Of a stretch of DNA of 64,000 nucleotides, positions 19,601-34,400 are shown in pieces. Within the stretch, counting starts at the first letter, position 1. Each line of letters begins with the position of its first letter. A program made the translations under genes and the position numbers. The DNA is from Aphelocoma coerulescens. Taxonomy: Eukaryota > Chordata > Aves > Passeriformes > Corvidae. Under the pieces are notes generated by a model. It was not told the DNA's origin. It saw only the letters and a program-made list of their open reading frames with translations, and ran no database searches. The stretch spans positions 915,001-979,000 of the forward strand of contig NW_027183960.1 of assembly GCF_041296385.1 (NCBI RefSeq), in the 5' to 3' direction.

Positions 19601-22600
19601 TGCAGCATCCTGCGAGCCATGGACTGGAACTGGCACCTTCAGCATAGTTGCTCCTGGGAAACATCATTCAGCCATTCCCTTACTGCAATGAGCTGGACTC
19701 CTACTCCTCTGCAAGGCTCTTCCTGGACAGGTGCATCCTCAGCAATGAGACGGTTCTGCTGAGAGCCATGGCTCTGAGGGAGCAGCCAGTCCTGTCAAAA
19801 GGCCTTCCTCTGACTCCACTCCTGCAGCTCCCACGGAGGCACTGGGAGCCTTGGACACTCTTGCCACAAGTAGCCCAAGCGTGGACATCTTCCTCATCCT
19901 GCTCCTCCACTGCTGACGTCAGGGAATTCCCTGGAGCTCCCAACATGTGCCTTTCCTGCTCGAGGATCGTGTCTGGCAGCTCTCTGAGCCTCTTACATTT
20001 TGGAAGCGCAACAGCATCCTAGGAGTCATATACTGGCAACTGGCAGCTCCAGGACACTTGCTGCTCCTAGGATGCTTTTCTCTGGGAAAATCTTCTTGCA
20101 CACAACCTTGCTCCAGTTTTTACTTCTAGGCCTTTCGTGGCCATCTGCATCCACGGCCACAAGCAGCTTCTGATGATCGACATGGCTCTGGGAGAGCAGG
20201 GACCCCTGTCTGTGGACAAAGAAAACAAAGACAACTTGTAAGAAGAAAACCTGGAGCTTCTAGTTAGAAGAGAAAGGACTATTCAATCAAGGCAGGGCCA
20301 AGGGAGGAAACTTTCTAAAATGGAACAAGCAGCAGAAGCACAGTACTTTTGCAGAAGAAATTCCCCTCCCAGCACTTGGCTTAAGGAAAAAGCCTGATGT
20401 TTCTATGAGAGACTTGAGTTCATGTCTACTACTGGGTACCAGACATCTGAACATTTAGACTATTGGCTTTCCATGCTCACGCTATTCAAACCGGAAAGTG
20501 AAACTACTCTAACAGTAGGGATGATTGCAAGAAATGTTTCTGTTTACACCACGACTGCCGACCATGCATCATTCTTACCTTGCACCTGTCCAAAGGCCTT
20601 CCTCCGTCTGCGCTCCGGCAACTCTCACCCAGGCAAGGGCATGGATGGAGGCTCTTGCCACAAGTAGCCCAAGCGTGGACATCTTCCTCATCCTGCTACT
20701 CCACTGCTGACGTCAGGGTATTCCCTGGAGCTGCAAACACCTGCCTTTGCGGCTCGAGGACCTTCTCTAGCACCATGCCAAACCCCTTCTCCTATGGCAG
20801 TGCTGCAGCATCCTGCGAGCCATGGACTGGAACTGGCACCTTCAGCATAGTTGCTCCTGGGAAACATCCTTCAGCCATTCCCTTACTGCAATGAGCTGGA
20901 CTCCTACTCCTTTGCAAGGCTCTTCCTGGACAGGTGCATCCTCAGCAATGAGACGGTTCTGCTGAGAGCCATGGCTCTGAGGGAGCAGCGAGTCCTGTCC
21001 AAAGGCCTTCCTCTGACTCCACTCCTGCAGCTCCCACGGAGGCACTGGGAGCCTTGGACACTCTTGCCACAAGTAGCCCAAGCGTCGAGATCTTCCTCAT
21101 CCTGCTCCTCCACTGCTGACGTCAGGGAATTCCCTGGTGCTCCTAAAATCTGCCTTTCCTGCTCGAGGATCGTGTCTGGCAGCTCGCTGAGCCTCTTCGC
21201 CTTTGGCAGCGCCACAGCATCCTGAGAGTCATATACTGGAAACTGGCAGCTACAGGACACTTGCTGCTCCTAGGATGCTTTTCTCTGGGAAAATCTTCTT
21301 GGACACGACATTGCTCCAGTTTTTACTTCTAGGCCTTTCGTGGCCATCTGCATCCGCAGCCACAAGCAGCTTCTGATGATCGACATGGCTCTGGGAGAGC
21401 AGGGACTCCTGTCTGTGGACAAAGAAAACAAAGACAACTTGTAAGAAGAAAACCTGGAGCTTCTAGATAGAAGACAAAGGACTATTCAATCAAGGAAGGG
21501 CCAAGGGAGGAAACTTTCTAAAATGGAACAAGCAGCAGAAGCACAGTAGTTTTGCAGAAGAAATTCCCCTCCCAGCACTTGGCTTAAGGAAAAAGCCTGA
21601 TGTTTCTATGAGAGACTTGAGTTCATGTCTACTACTGGGTACCAGACATCTGAACATTTAGACTATTGGCTTTCCAGGCTCACGCTATTCAAACCGGAAA
21701 GTGAAACTACTCTAACAGTAAGGATGATTGCAAGAAATGTTTCTGTTTACACCACGACTGCCGACCATCCATCATTCTTACCTTGCACCTGTCCAAAGGC
21801 CTTCCTGCGTCTGCGCTCCGGCAACTCTCACCCAGGCAAGGGCAGGGATGGAGGCTCTTGCCACAAGTAGCCCAAGCGTGGACATCTTCCTCATCCTGCT
21901 ACTCCACTGCTGACGTCAGGGTATTCCCTGGAGCTGCAAACACCTGCCTTTGCTGCTCGAGGATCTTCTCTAGCACCATGCAAAACCCCTTCTCCTATGG
22001 CAGAGCTGCAGCATCCTGCGAGCCATGGACTGGAACTGGCACCTCCAGCAAAGTTGCTCATGGGAAACATCCCTCAGCCATTCCCTTACTGCAATGAGCT
22101 GGACTCCTACTCCTCTGCAATGCTCTTCCTGGACAGGTGCATCCTCAGCAATGAGATGGTTCTGCTGAGAGCCATGGCTCTGAGGGAGCAGCCAGTCCTG
22201 CCCAATGGTTGTCCTCCGTCACCAGTCCTGCAGCTCCCACAGAGGCACTGGGAGCCTTGGACACTCTTGCCACAAGTAGCCCAAGCGTGGACATCTTCCT
22301 CATCCTGCTCCTCCACTGCTGACGTCAGGGAATTCCCTGGAGCTCCCAACATCTGCCTTTCCTCCTCGAGGATTGTGTCTTTCAGCTCTCTGACCCTCTT
22401 CGCCTTTGGCTGCACCACAGCATCCTAGGAGTCATATACTGGCAACTGGCACCTCCAGGACACTTGCTGCTCCTAGGATGCTTTTCCCTGGGAAAATCTT
22501 CTTGCACACGACATTGCTGCAGTTTTTACTCCTAGGCCTTTCGTAGCCATCTGCATCCGCAGCCACAAGCAGCTTCTGATGATCGACATGGCTCTGGGGG

Positions 22601-25600
22601 AGCAGGGACTCCTGTCTGTGGACAAAGAAAACAAAGACAACTTGTAAGAAGGGAACCTGGAGCTTCTAGTTAGAAGAGAAAGGACTATTCAATCAAGGCA
22701 GGGCCAAGGGAGGAAACTTTCTAAAATGGAACAAGCAGCAGAAGCAGAGCAGTTTTGCAGAAGAAATTCCCCTCCCAGCACTTGGCTTAAGGAAAAAGCC
22801 TGATGTTGCTATGAGAGACTTGAGTTCATGTCTACTATTGGGGAGCAGACGTCTGAACATTTAGAGTATTGGCGCTCCAGGCTCACGCTATTCAAACCGG
22901 AAAGTGAAACTATTCTAACAGAAGGGATGATTGCAAGAAATGTTTCTGTTTACACCACGAATGCCGACCATCCATCATTCTTACCTTGCACCTGTCCAAA
23001 GGCCTTCCTCCATCTGCGCTCTGGCAACTCTCACCCAAGCTCGGGCAGGGATGGAGGCTCTTGCCACAAGTAGCCCAAGCGCGGACATCCTCCTCATCCT
23101 GATCTTCCACTGCTGACATCTAGGAATTCCCTGGAGCTGAAAACACTTGCCTTTGCTGCTCAAGGATCTTCTCTAGCACCATGCCAAATGCCTTCTCCTA
23201 TGGCAGCGCTGCAGCATCCTGCGACTCACGGACTGGAACTGGCACCTGCAGCAAAGTTGCTCCTGGGAAACATCCCTCAGCCATTCCCTTACTGCAATGA
23301 GCTGGACTCCTACTCCTCTGCAATGCTCTTCCTGGACAGGTGCATCCTCAGCAACGAGACGGTTCTGCTGAGAGCCGCGGCTCTGAGGGAGCAGTCAGTC
23401 CTGCCCAAAGGCCTTCCTCCGTCTCCACTCCTGCAGCTCTCACGGAGGCACTGGGAGCCTTGGACACTCTTGCCACAAGTAGCCCAAGCGTGGACATCTT
23501 CCTCATCCTGCTCCTCCACTGCTGACATCAGGGAATTCCCTGGAGCTCCTAAAATCTGCCTTTCCTGCTCGAGGATCGTGTCTGGCAGCTCTCTGAGCCT
23601 CTTCGCCTTTGGCAGCGCCACAGCATCCTGAGAGTCATATACTGGAAACTGGCAGCTACAGGACACTTGCTGCTCCTAGGATGCTTTTCTCTGGGAAAAT
23701 CTTCTTGGACACGACATTGCTCCAGTTTTTACTTCTAGGCCTTTCGTGGCCATCTGCATCCGCAGCCACAAGCAGCTTCTGATGATCGACATGGCTCTGG
23801 GAGAGCAGGGACTCCTGTCTGTGGACAAAGAAAACAAAGACAACTTGTAAGAAGAAAACCTGGAGCTTCTAGATAGAAGACAAAGGACTATTCAATCAAG
23901 GAAGGGCCAAGGGAGGAAACTTTCTAAAATGGAACAAGCAGCAGAAGCACAGTAGTTTTGCAGAAGAAATTCCCTTCCCAGCACTTGGCTTAAGGAAAAA
24001 ACCTCATGTTTCTATGAGAGACTTGAGTTCATGTCTACTACTGGGTACCAGACATCTGAACATTTAGACTATTGGCTTTCCAGGCTCACGCTATTCAAAC
24101 CTGAAAGTGAAACTACTCTAACAGTAAGGATGATTGCAAGAAATGTTTCTGTTTACACCACGACTGCCGACCATGCATCATTCTTACCTTGCACCTGTCC
24201 AAAGGCCTTCCTCCATCTGCGCTTCGGCAACTCTCACCCAGGCAAGGGCAGGGATGGAGGCTCTTGCCACAAGTAGCCCAAGCGTGGACATCTTCCTCAT
24301 CCTGCTACTCCACTGCTGACGTCAGGGTATTCCCTGGAGCTGCAAACACCTGCCTTTGCTGCTCGAGGATCTTCTCTAGCACCATGCAAAACCCCTTCTC
24401 CTATGGCAGAGCTGCAGCATCCTGCGAGCCACGGACTGGAACTGGCACCTCCAGCAAAGTTGCTCCTGGGAAACATCCCTCAGCCATTCCCTTACTGCAA
24501 TGAGCTGGACTCCTACTCCTCTGCAATGCTCTTCCTGGACAGGTGCATCCTCAGCAATGAGACGGTTCTGCTGAGAGCCAAGGCTCTGAGGGAGCAGCCA
24601 GTCCTGCCCAATGGTTGTCCTCCGTCACCAGTCCTGCAGCTCCCACGGAGGCACTGGGAGCCTTGGACACTCTTGCCACAAGTAGCCCAAGCGTGGACAT
24701 CTTCCTCATCCTGCTCCGCTACTGCTGACGACAGGGAATTCCCTGGAGCTGCAAACATTTGCCTTTGCTGCTCGAGGACCTTCTCTAGCACCATGCCAAA
24801 TGCCTTCTCCTATGGCAGTGCTGCAGCATCCTGTGAGTGACGGACTGGAACTGGCAACTCCAGCAAAGTTGCTCCTGGGAAACATCCCTCAGCCATTCCC
24901 TTACTGCAATGAGCTGGACTCCTACTCTCTGCAATGCTCTTCCTGGACAGGTGCATCCTCAGCAATGAGACGATTCTGCTGAGAGCCGCGGCTCTGAGGG
25001 AGCAGCCAGTCCTGCCAAAAGGCCTTCCTCCGTCTCCAGTCCTGCAGCTCTCACGGAGGCACTGGGAGCCTTGGACACTCTTGCCACAAGTAGCCCAAGC
25101 GTGGACATCTTCCTCATCCTGCTCCTCCACTGCTGACGTCAGGGAATTCCCTGGAGCTCCCAACATCTGCCTTTCCTCCTCGAGGATTGTGTCTTTCAGC
25201 TCTCTGACCCTCTTTGCCTTTGGCTGCACCACAGCATCCTAGGAGTCATATACTGGCAACTGGCACCTCCAGGACACTTGCTGCTCCTAGGATGCTTTTC
25301 CCTGGGAAAATCTTCTTGCACACGACATTGCTGCAGTTTTTACTCCTAGGCCTTTCGTAGCCATCTGCATCCGCAGCCACAAGCAGCTTCTGATGATCGA
25401 CATGGCTCTGGGGGAGCAGGGACTCCTGTCTGTGGACAAAGAAAACAAAGACAACTTGTAAGAAGGGAACCTGGAGCTTCTAGTTAGAAGAGAAAGGACT
25501 ATTCAATCAAGGCAGGGCCAAGGGAGGAAACTTTCTAAAATGGAACAAGCAGAAGAAGCAGAGCAGTTTTGCAGAAGAAATTCCCCTCCCAGCACTTGGC

Positions 25601-28455
25601 TTAATGAAAAAGCCTGATGTTGCTATGAGAGACTTGAGTTCATGTCTACTATTGGGGAGCAGACGTCTGAACATTTAGACTATTGGCGCTCCAGGCTCAC
25701 GCTATTCAAACCGGAAAGTGAAACTATTCTAACAGAAGGGATGATTGCAAGAAATGTTTCTGTTTACACCACGAATGCCGACCATCCATCATTCTTACCT
25801 TGCACCTGTCCAAAGGCCTTCCTCCATCTGCGCTCTGGCAACTCTCACCCAAGCTCGGGCAGGGATGGAGGCTCTTGCCACAAGTAGCCCAAGCGCGGAC
25901 ATCCTCCTCATCCTGATCTTCCACTGCTGACATCTAGGAATTCCCTGGAGCTGAAAACACTTGCCTTTGCTGCTCAAGGATCTTCTCTAGCACCATGCCA
26001 AATGCCTTCTCCTATGGCAGCGCTGCAGCATCCTGCGACTCACGGACTGGAACTGGCACCTGCAGCAAAGTTGCTCCTGGGAAACATCCCTCAGCCATTC
26101 CCTTACTGCAATGAGCTGGACTCCTACTCCTCTGCAATGCTCTTCCTGGACAGGTGCATCCTCAGCAACGAGACGGTTCTGCTGAGAGCCGCGGCTCTGA
26201 GGGAGCAGTCAGTCCTGCCCAAAGGCCTTCCTCCGTCTCCACTCCTGCAGCTCTCACGGAGGCACTGGGAGCCTTGGACACTCTTGCCACAAGTAGCCCA
26301 AGCGTGGACATCTTCCTCATCCTGCTCCTCCACTGCTGACATCAGGGAATTCCCTGGAGCTCCCAACATGTGCCTTTCCTGCTCGAGGATCGTGTCTGGC
26401 AGCTCTCTGAGCCTCTTCGCCTTTGGCAGCGCCACAGCATCCTGAGAGTCATATACTGGAAACTGGCAGCTACAGGACACTTGCTGCTCCTAGGATGCTT
26501 TTCTCTGGGAAAATCTTCTTGGACACGACATTGCTCCAGTTTTTACTTCTAGGCCTTTCGTGGCCATCTGCATCCGCAGCCACAAGCAGCTTCTGATGAT
26601 CGACATGGCTCTGGGAGAGCAGGGACTCCTGTCTGTGGACAAAGAAAACAAAGACAACTTGTAAGAAGAAAACCTGGAGCTTCTAGATAGAAGACAAAGG
26701 ACTATTCAATCAAGGAAGGGCCAAGGGAGGAAACTTTCTAAAATGGAACAAGCAGCAGAAGCACAGTAGTTTTGCAGAAGAAATTCCCTTCCCAGCACTT
26801 GGCTTAAGGAAAAAACCTCATGTTTCTATGAGAGACTTGAGTTCATGTCTACTACTGGGTACCAGACATCTGAACATTTAGACTATTGGCTTTCCAGGCT
26901 CACGCTATTCAAACCGGAAAGTGAAACTACTCTAACAGTAAGGATGATTGCAAGAAATGTTTCTGTTTACACCACGACTGCCGACCATGCATCATTCTTA
27001 CCTTGCACCTGTCCAAAGGCCTTCCTCCATCTGCGCTTCGGCAACTCTCACCCAGGCAAGGGCAGGGATGGAGGCTCTTGCCACAAGTAGCCCAAGCGTG
27101 GACATCTTCCTCATCCTGCTACTCCACTGCTGACGTCAGGGTATTCCCTGGAGCTGCAAACACCTGCCTTTGCTGCTCGAGGATCTTCTCTAGCACCATG
27201 CAAAACCCCTTCTCCTATGGCAGAGCTGCAGCATCCTGCGAGCCACGGACTGGAACTGGCACCTCCAGCAAAGTTGCTCCTGGGAAACATCCCTCAGCCA
27301 TTCCCTTACTGCAATGAGCTGGACTCCTACTCCTCTGCAATGCTCTTCCTGGACAGGTGCATCCTCAGCAATGAGACGGTTCTGCTGAGAGCCAAGGCTC
27401 TGAGGGAGCAGCCAGTCCTGCCCAATGGTTGTCCTCCGTCACCAGTCCTGCAGCTCCCACGGAGGCACTGGGAGCCTTGGACACTCTTGCCACAAGTAGC
27501 CCAAGCGGGGACATCTTCCTCATCCTGCTCCGCTACTGCTGACGACAGGGAATTCCCTGGAGCTGCAAACATTTGCCTTTGCTGCTCGAGGACCTTCTCT
27601 AGCACCATGCCAAATGCCTTCTCCTATGGCAGTGCTGCAGCATCCTGTGAGTGACGGACTGGAACTGGCAACTCCAGCAAAGTTGCTCCTGGGAAACATC
27701 CCTCAGCCATTCCCTTACTGCAATGAGCTGGACTCCTACTCTCTGCAATGCTCTTCCTGGACAGGTGCATCCTCAGCAATGAGACGATTCTGCTGAGAGC
27801 CGCGGCTCTGAGGGAGCAGCCAGTCCTGCCAAAAGGCCTTCCTCCGTCTCCAGTCCTGCAGCTCTCACGGAGGCACTGGGAGCCTTGGACACTCTTGCCA
27901 CAAGTAGCCCAAGCGTGGACATCTTCCTCATCCTGCTCCTCCACTGCTGACGTCAGGGAATTCCCTGGAGCTCCCAACATCTGCCTTTCCTCCTCGAGGA
28001 TTGTGTCTTTCAGCTCTCTGACCCTCTTTGCCTTTGGCTGCACCACAGCATCCTAGGAGTCATATACTGGCAACTGGCACCTCCAGGACACTTGCTGCTC
28101 CTAGGATGCTTTTCCCTGGGAAAATCTTCTTGCACACGACATTGCTGCAGTTTTTACTCCTAGGCCTTTCGTAGCCATCTGCATCCGCAGCCACAAGCAG
28201 CTTCTGATGATCGACATGGCTCTGGGGGAGCAGGGACTCCTGTCTGTGGACAAAGAAAACAAAGACAACTTGTAAGAAGGGAACCTGGAGCTTCTAGTTA
28301 GAAGAGAAAGGACTATTCAATCAAGGCAGGGCCAAGGGAGGAAACTTTCTAAAATGGAACAAGCAGAAGAAGCAGAGCAGTTTTGCAGAAGAAATTCCCC
28401 TCCCAGCACTTGGCTTAATGAAAAAGCCTGATGTTGCTATGAGAGACTTGAGTTC
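13612..28455 (+). repeat. Higher-order block B: twelve monomers, 14,844 bp
   Basis: Order E' F G H E J K L M I M' I. Two departures from the nine-monomer unit add three monomers. First, an extra 1203-bp monomer at 18016 has an E-type front and an H-type back, while the preceding H at 16813 has a back resembling E' and G. Second, the M-I pair (22828 and 24031) is repeated at 25642 and 26845, a 2814-bp tandem duplication. The E' copy carries a one-base deletion marker (CTTGGACAAG instead of CTTGCCACAAG) near 14254. Confidence 0.85.
20654..21062 (+). repeat. Internal 408-bp module (representative copy)
   Basis: Bounded by two copies of CTTGCCACAAGTAGCCCAAG about 409 bp apart within the K monomer. 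Monomers with no module are 795 bp, with one 1203 bp and with two 1611 bp. The segments just before each boundary (TCCAAAGGCCTTCCTC...) and just after (...CTCCACTGCTGACGTCAGGG) are also similar, so the module arose by an internal duplication. The exact edges are ambiguous because of that homology. Confidence 0.85.
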
Positions 28456-31400
28456 ATGTCTACTATTGGGGAGCAGACGTCTGAACATTTAGACTATTGG
28501 CGCTCCAGGCTCACGCTATTCAAACCGGAAAGTGAAACTATTCTAACAGAAGGGATGATTGCAAGAAATGTTTCTGTTTACACCACGAATGCCGACCATC
28601 CATCATTCTTACCTTGCACCTGTCCAAAGGCCTTCCTCCATCTGCGCTCTGGCAACTCTCACCCAGGCAAGGGCAGGGATGGAGGCTCTTGCCACAAGTA
28701 GCCCAAGCGCGGACATCTTCCTCATCCTGATCTTCCACTGCTGACACCTAGGAATTCCCTGGAGCTGCAAACACTTGCCTTTGCTGCTCAAGGATCTTCT
28801 CTAGCACCATGCAAAATGCCTTCTCCTATGGCAGCGCTGCAGCATCCTGCGACTCACGGACTGGAACTGGCACCTCCAGCAAAGTTGCTCCTGGGAAACA
28901 TCCCTCAGCCATTCCCTTACTGCAATGAGCTGGACTCCTACTCCTCTGCAATGCTCTTCCTGGACAGGTGCATCCTCAGAAACGAGACGGTTCTGCTGAG
29001 AGCCACGGCTCTGAGGGAGCAGCCAGTCCTGCCAAAAGGCCTTCCTCCGTCTCCAGTCCCGCAGCTCCCACGGAGGCACTGGGAGCCTTGGACACTCTTG
29101 GACAAGTAGCCCAAGCGTGGACATCTTCCTCATCCTGCTCCTCCACTGCTGACGGCAGGGAATTCCCTGGAGCTGCAAACACCTGCCTTTGCTGCTCGAG
29201 GATCATGTCTGGCAGCTCTCTGAGCCTCTTCATCTTTGGCTGCGCCACAGCATCCTTGGAGTCATATACTGGAAACTGGCAGCTACAGGACACTTGCTGC
29301 TCCTAGGATGCTTTTCTCTGGGAAAATCTTCTTGCATACGACCTTGCTCCAGATTTTACTTCTAGGTCTTTCGTGGCCATGTGCATCCGCGGCCACGAGC
29401 AGCTTCTGATGATCGACATGGCTCTGGGAGAGCAGGGACTCCTGTCTGTGGACAAAGAAAACAAAGACAACTTGTAAGAAGAAAACCTGGAGCTTCTAGT
29501 TAGAAAAAAAAGGACTATTCAATCAAGGCAGGGCCAAGGGAGGAAACTTTCTAAAATGGAACAAGCAGCAGAAGCACAGTAGTTTTGCAGAAGAAATTCC
29601 CCTCCCAGCACTTGGCTTAAGGAAAAAGCCTGATGTTTCTATGAGAGACTTGAGTTCATGTCTACTACTGGGTACCAGACATCTGAACATTTAGACTACT
29701 GGCTTTCCAGGCTCACGCAATTCAAACCGGAATGTCAAACTATTTCAAAAGCTAGAGATGCTTGGAAGAAATGTTTCTGTACTCACCACAACTGGGGACC
29801 ATGCATCATTCTTACCTTGCACCTGTCCAAAGGCCTTCCTCCGTCTCCAGTCCTGCCGCTCTCACGGAGGCACTGGGAGCCTCGGACACTCTTGCCACAA
29901 GTAGCCCAAGCGTGGACATCTTCCTCATCCTGCTCCTCCACTGCTGACGTCAGGGAATTCCTTGGAGCTCCCAACATCTGCCTTTCCAGCTGGAGGATCA
30001 TGTCTGGCAGCTCTCTGAGACTCTTACACTTCTGCAGCGCCACAGCATCCTAGGAGTCATATACTGGCAACTGGCAGCTCCAGGACACTTGCTGCTCCTA
30101 GGATGCTTTTCTCTGGGAAAATCTTCTTGCATACAACCTTGCTCCAGTTTTTACTTCTAGGCCTTTCGTGGCCATCTGCATTCTCAGCCACAAGCAGGTT
30201 CTGATGATCAACAGGGCTCTGGGAGAGCAGGGACTCCTGTCTGTGGACAAAGAAAACAAAGACAACTTGTAAGATTAAAACCTGGAGCTTCTAGTTAGAA
30301 GAGAAAGGACTATTCAATCAAGGCAGGGCCAAGGGAGGAAACTTTCTAAAATGGAACAAGACGCAGAAGCACAGTAGATTTGCAGAAGAAATTCCCCTCC
30401 CAGCACTTGGCTTAAGGAAAAAACCTCATGTTTCTATGAGAGACTTGAGTTCATGTCTACTATAGGGTAGCAGACATCTGAACATTTAGACTATCGGCTT
30501 TCCAGGCTCACGCTATTCAAACCGGAAAGTGAAACTACTCTAAAAGCTAGAGGCGATTGCAAGAAATGTTTCTGTTTACACCACGACTGCCGACCATCCA
30601 TCATTCTTACCTTGCACCTGTCCAAAGGCCTTCCTCCGTCTGCGCTCTGGCAACTCTCACCCAAGCTCGGGCAGGGATGGAGGCTCTTGCCACAAGTAGC
30701 CCAAGCCTGGAGATATTCCTCATCCTGATCTTCCACTGCTGACATCTAGGAATTCCCTGGAGCTGCAAACACCTGCCTTTGCGGCTCGAGGATCTTCTCA
30801 AGCACCATGCCAAATGCCTTCTCCTATGGCAGTGCTGCAGCATCCTGCGAGCCATGGACTGGAACTGGCACCTTCAGCATAGTTGCTCCTGGGAAACATC
30901 CTTCAGCCATTCCCTTACTGCAATGAGCTGGACTCCTACTCCTTTGCAAGGCTCTTCCTGGACAGGTGCATCCTCAGCAATGAGACGGTTCTGCTGAGAG
31001 CCACGGCTCTGAGGGAGCAGCCAGTCCTGCCCAAAGGCCTTCCTCTGTCTCCACTCCTGCAGCTCCCACGGAGGCACTGGGAGCCTTGGACACGCTTGCC
31101 ACAAGTAGCCCAAGCGTGGACATCTTCCTCATCCTGTTCCGCCACTGCTGACGTCAGGGAATTCCCTGGAGCTCCCAACATCTGCCTTTCCTGCTCGAGG
31201 ATCGTGTGTGGCAGCTCTCTGAGCCTCTTACATTTTGGAAGCGCAACAGCATCCTAGGAGTCATATACTGGCAACTGGCAGCTCCAGGACACTTGCTGCT
31301 CCTAGGATGCTTTTCTCTGGGAAAATCTTCTTGCACACAACCTTGCTGCAGATTTTACTTCTAGGCCTTTCGTGGCCATCTGCATCCACGGCCACAAGCA

Positions 31401-34400
31401 GCTTCTGATGATCGACATGGCTCTGGGAGAGCAGGGACTCCTGTCTGTGGACAAAGAAAACAAAGACAACTTGTAAGAAGAAAACCTGGAGCTTCTAGTT
31501 AGAAGAGAAAGGACTATTCAATCAAGGCAGAGCCAAGGGAGGAAACTTTCTAAAATGGAACAAGCAGCAGAAGCACAGCAGTATTGCAGAAGAAATTCCC
31601 CTCCCAGCACTTGGCTTAAGGAAAACGCCTGATGTTTCTGTGAGAGACATGAGTTCATGTCTACTATTGGGTAGCAGACATCTGAACATTTAGACTATTG
31701 GCTTTCCAGGCTCACGCTATTCAAACCGGAAAGTGAAACTACTCTAACAGTAAGGATGATTGCAAGAAATGTTTCTGTTTACACCACGACTGCCGACCAT
31801 GCATCATTCATACTTTGCACCTGTCCAAAGGCCTTCCTCCGTCTGCGCTCCGGCAACTCTCACCCAGGCAAGGGCAGGGATAGAGGCTCTTGCAACAAGT
31901 AGCCCAAGCGTGGACATCTTCCTCATCCTGCTACTCCACTGCTGACGTCAGGGTATTCCCTGGAGCTGCAAACACCTGCCTTTGCTGCTCGAGGACCTTC
32001 TCTAGCACCATGCCAAACCCCTTCTCCTATGGCAGCGCTGCAGCATCCTGCGAGCCATGGACTGGAACTGGCACCTTCAGCATAGTTGCTCCTGGGAAAC
32101 ATCCTTCAGCCATTCCCATACTGCAATGAGCTGGACTCCTACTCCTTTGCAAGGCTCTTCCTGGACAGGTGCATCCTCAGCAATGAGACGGTTCTGCTGA
32201 GAGCCACGGCTCTGAGGGAGGAGCCAGTCCTGTCCAAAGGCCTTCCTCTGACTCCACTCCTGCAGCTCCCACGGAGGCACTGGGAGCCTTGGACACTCTT
32301 GCCACAAGTAGCCCAAGCGTGGACATCTTCCTCATCCTGCTCCTCCACTGCTGACGTCAGGGAATTCCCTGGAGCTCCTAAAATCTGCCTTTCCTGCTGG
32401 AGGATCGTGTCTGGCAGCTCTCTGATCCTCTTCGCCTTTGGCAGCGCCACAGCATCCTGAGAGTCATATACTGGAAACTGGCAGCTACATGACACTTGCC
32501 GCTCCTAGGATGCTTTTCTCTGGGAAAATCTTCTTGCATACAACCTTGCTCCAGTTTTTACTTCTAGGCCTTTCGTGGCCATCTGCATTCTCAGCCACAA
32601 GCAGGTTCTGATGATCGACATGGCTCTGGGAGAGCAGGGACTCCTGTCTGTGGACAAAGAAAACAAAGACAACTTGTAAGAAGAAAACCTGGAGCTTCTA
32701 GTTAGAAGAGAAAGGACTATTCAAACAAGGCAGGGCCAAGGGAGGAAACTTTCTAAAATGGAACAAGCAGCAGAAGCACAGTAGTTTTGCAGAAGAAATT
32801 CCCTTCCCAGCACTTGGCTTAAGGAAAAAACCTCATGTTCCTATGAGAGACTTGAGTTCATGTCTACTACTGGGTACCAGACATCTGAACATTTAGAGTA
32901 TTGGCGCTCCAGGCTCACGCTATTCAAACCGGAAAGTGAAACTACTCTAACAGTAGGGATGATTGCAAGAAATGTTCCTGTTTACACCACGACTGCCGAC
33001 CATGCATCATTCTTACCTTGCACCTGTCCAAAGGCCTTCCTCCGTCTGCGCTCTGGCAACTCTCACCCAGGCAAGGGCAGGGATGGAGGCTCTTGCCACA
33101 AGTAGCCCAAGCGTGGACATCTTCCTCATCCTGCTACTCCACTGCTGACGTCAGGGTATTCCCTGGAGCTGCAAACACCTGCCTTTGCTGCTCGAGGACC
33201 TTCTCTAGCACCATGCCAAACCCCTTCTCCTATGGCAGTGCTGCAGCATCCTGCGAGCCATGGACTGGAACTGGCACCTTCAGCATAGTTGCTCCTGGGA
33301 AACATCATTCAGCCATTCCCTTACTGCAATGAGCTGGACTCCTACTCCTCTGCAAGGCTCTTCCTGGACAGGTGCATCCTCAGCAATGAGACGGTTCTGC
33401 TGAGAGCCATGGCTCTGAGGGAGCAGCCAGTCCTGTCAAAAGGCCTTCCTCTGACTCCACTCCTGCAGCTCCCACGGAGGCACTGGGAGCCTTGGACACT
33501 CTTGCCACAAGTAGCCCAAGCGTGGACATCTTCCTCATCCTGCTCCTCCACTGCTGACGTCAGGGAATTCCCTGGAGCTCCCAACATGTGCCTTTCCTGC
33601 TCGAGGATCGTGTCTGGCAGCTCTCTGAGCCTCTTACATTTTGGAAGCGCAACAGCATCCTAGGAGTCATATACTGGCAACTGGCAGCTCCAGGACACTT
33701 GCTGCTCCTAGGATGCTTTTCTCTGGGAAAATCTTCTTGCACACAACCTTGCTCCAGTTTTTACTTCTAGGCCTTTCGTGGCCATCTGCATCCACGGCCA
33801 CAAGCAGCTTCTGATGATCGACATGGCTCTGGGAGAGCAGGGACCCCTGTCTGTGGACAAAGAAAACAAAGACAACTTGTAAGAAGAAAACCTGGAGCTT
33901 CTAGTTAGAAGAGAAAGGACTATTCAATCAAGGCAGGGCCAAGGGAGGAAACTTTCTAAAATGGAACAAGCAGCAGAAGCACAGTACTTTTGCAGAAGAA
34001 ATTCCCCTCCCAGCACTTGGCTTAAGGAAAAAGCCTGATGTTTCTATGAGAGACTTGAGTTCATGTCTACTACTGGGTACCAGACATCTGAACATTTAGA
34101 CTATTGGCTTTCCATGCTCACGCTATTCAAACCGGAAAGTGAAACTACTCTAACAGTAGGGATGATTGCAAGAAATGTTTCTGTTTACACCACGACTGCC
34201 GACCATGCATCATTCTTACCTTGCACCTGTCCAAAGGCCTTCCTCCGTCTGCGCTCCGGCAACTCTCACCCAGGCAAGGGCATGGATGGAGGCTCTTGCC
34301 ACAAGTAGCCCAAGCGTGGACATCTTCCTCATCCTGCTACTCCACTGCTGACGTCAGGGTATTCCCTGGAGCTGCAAACACCTGCCTTTGCGGCTCGAGG

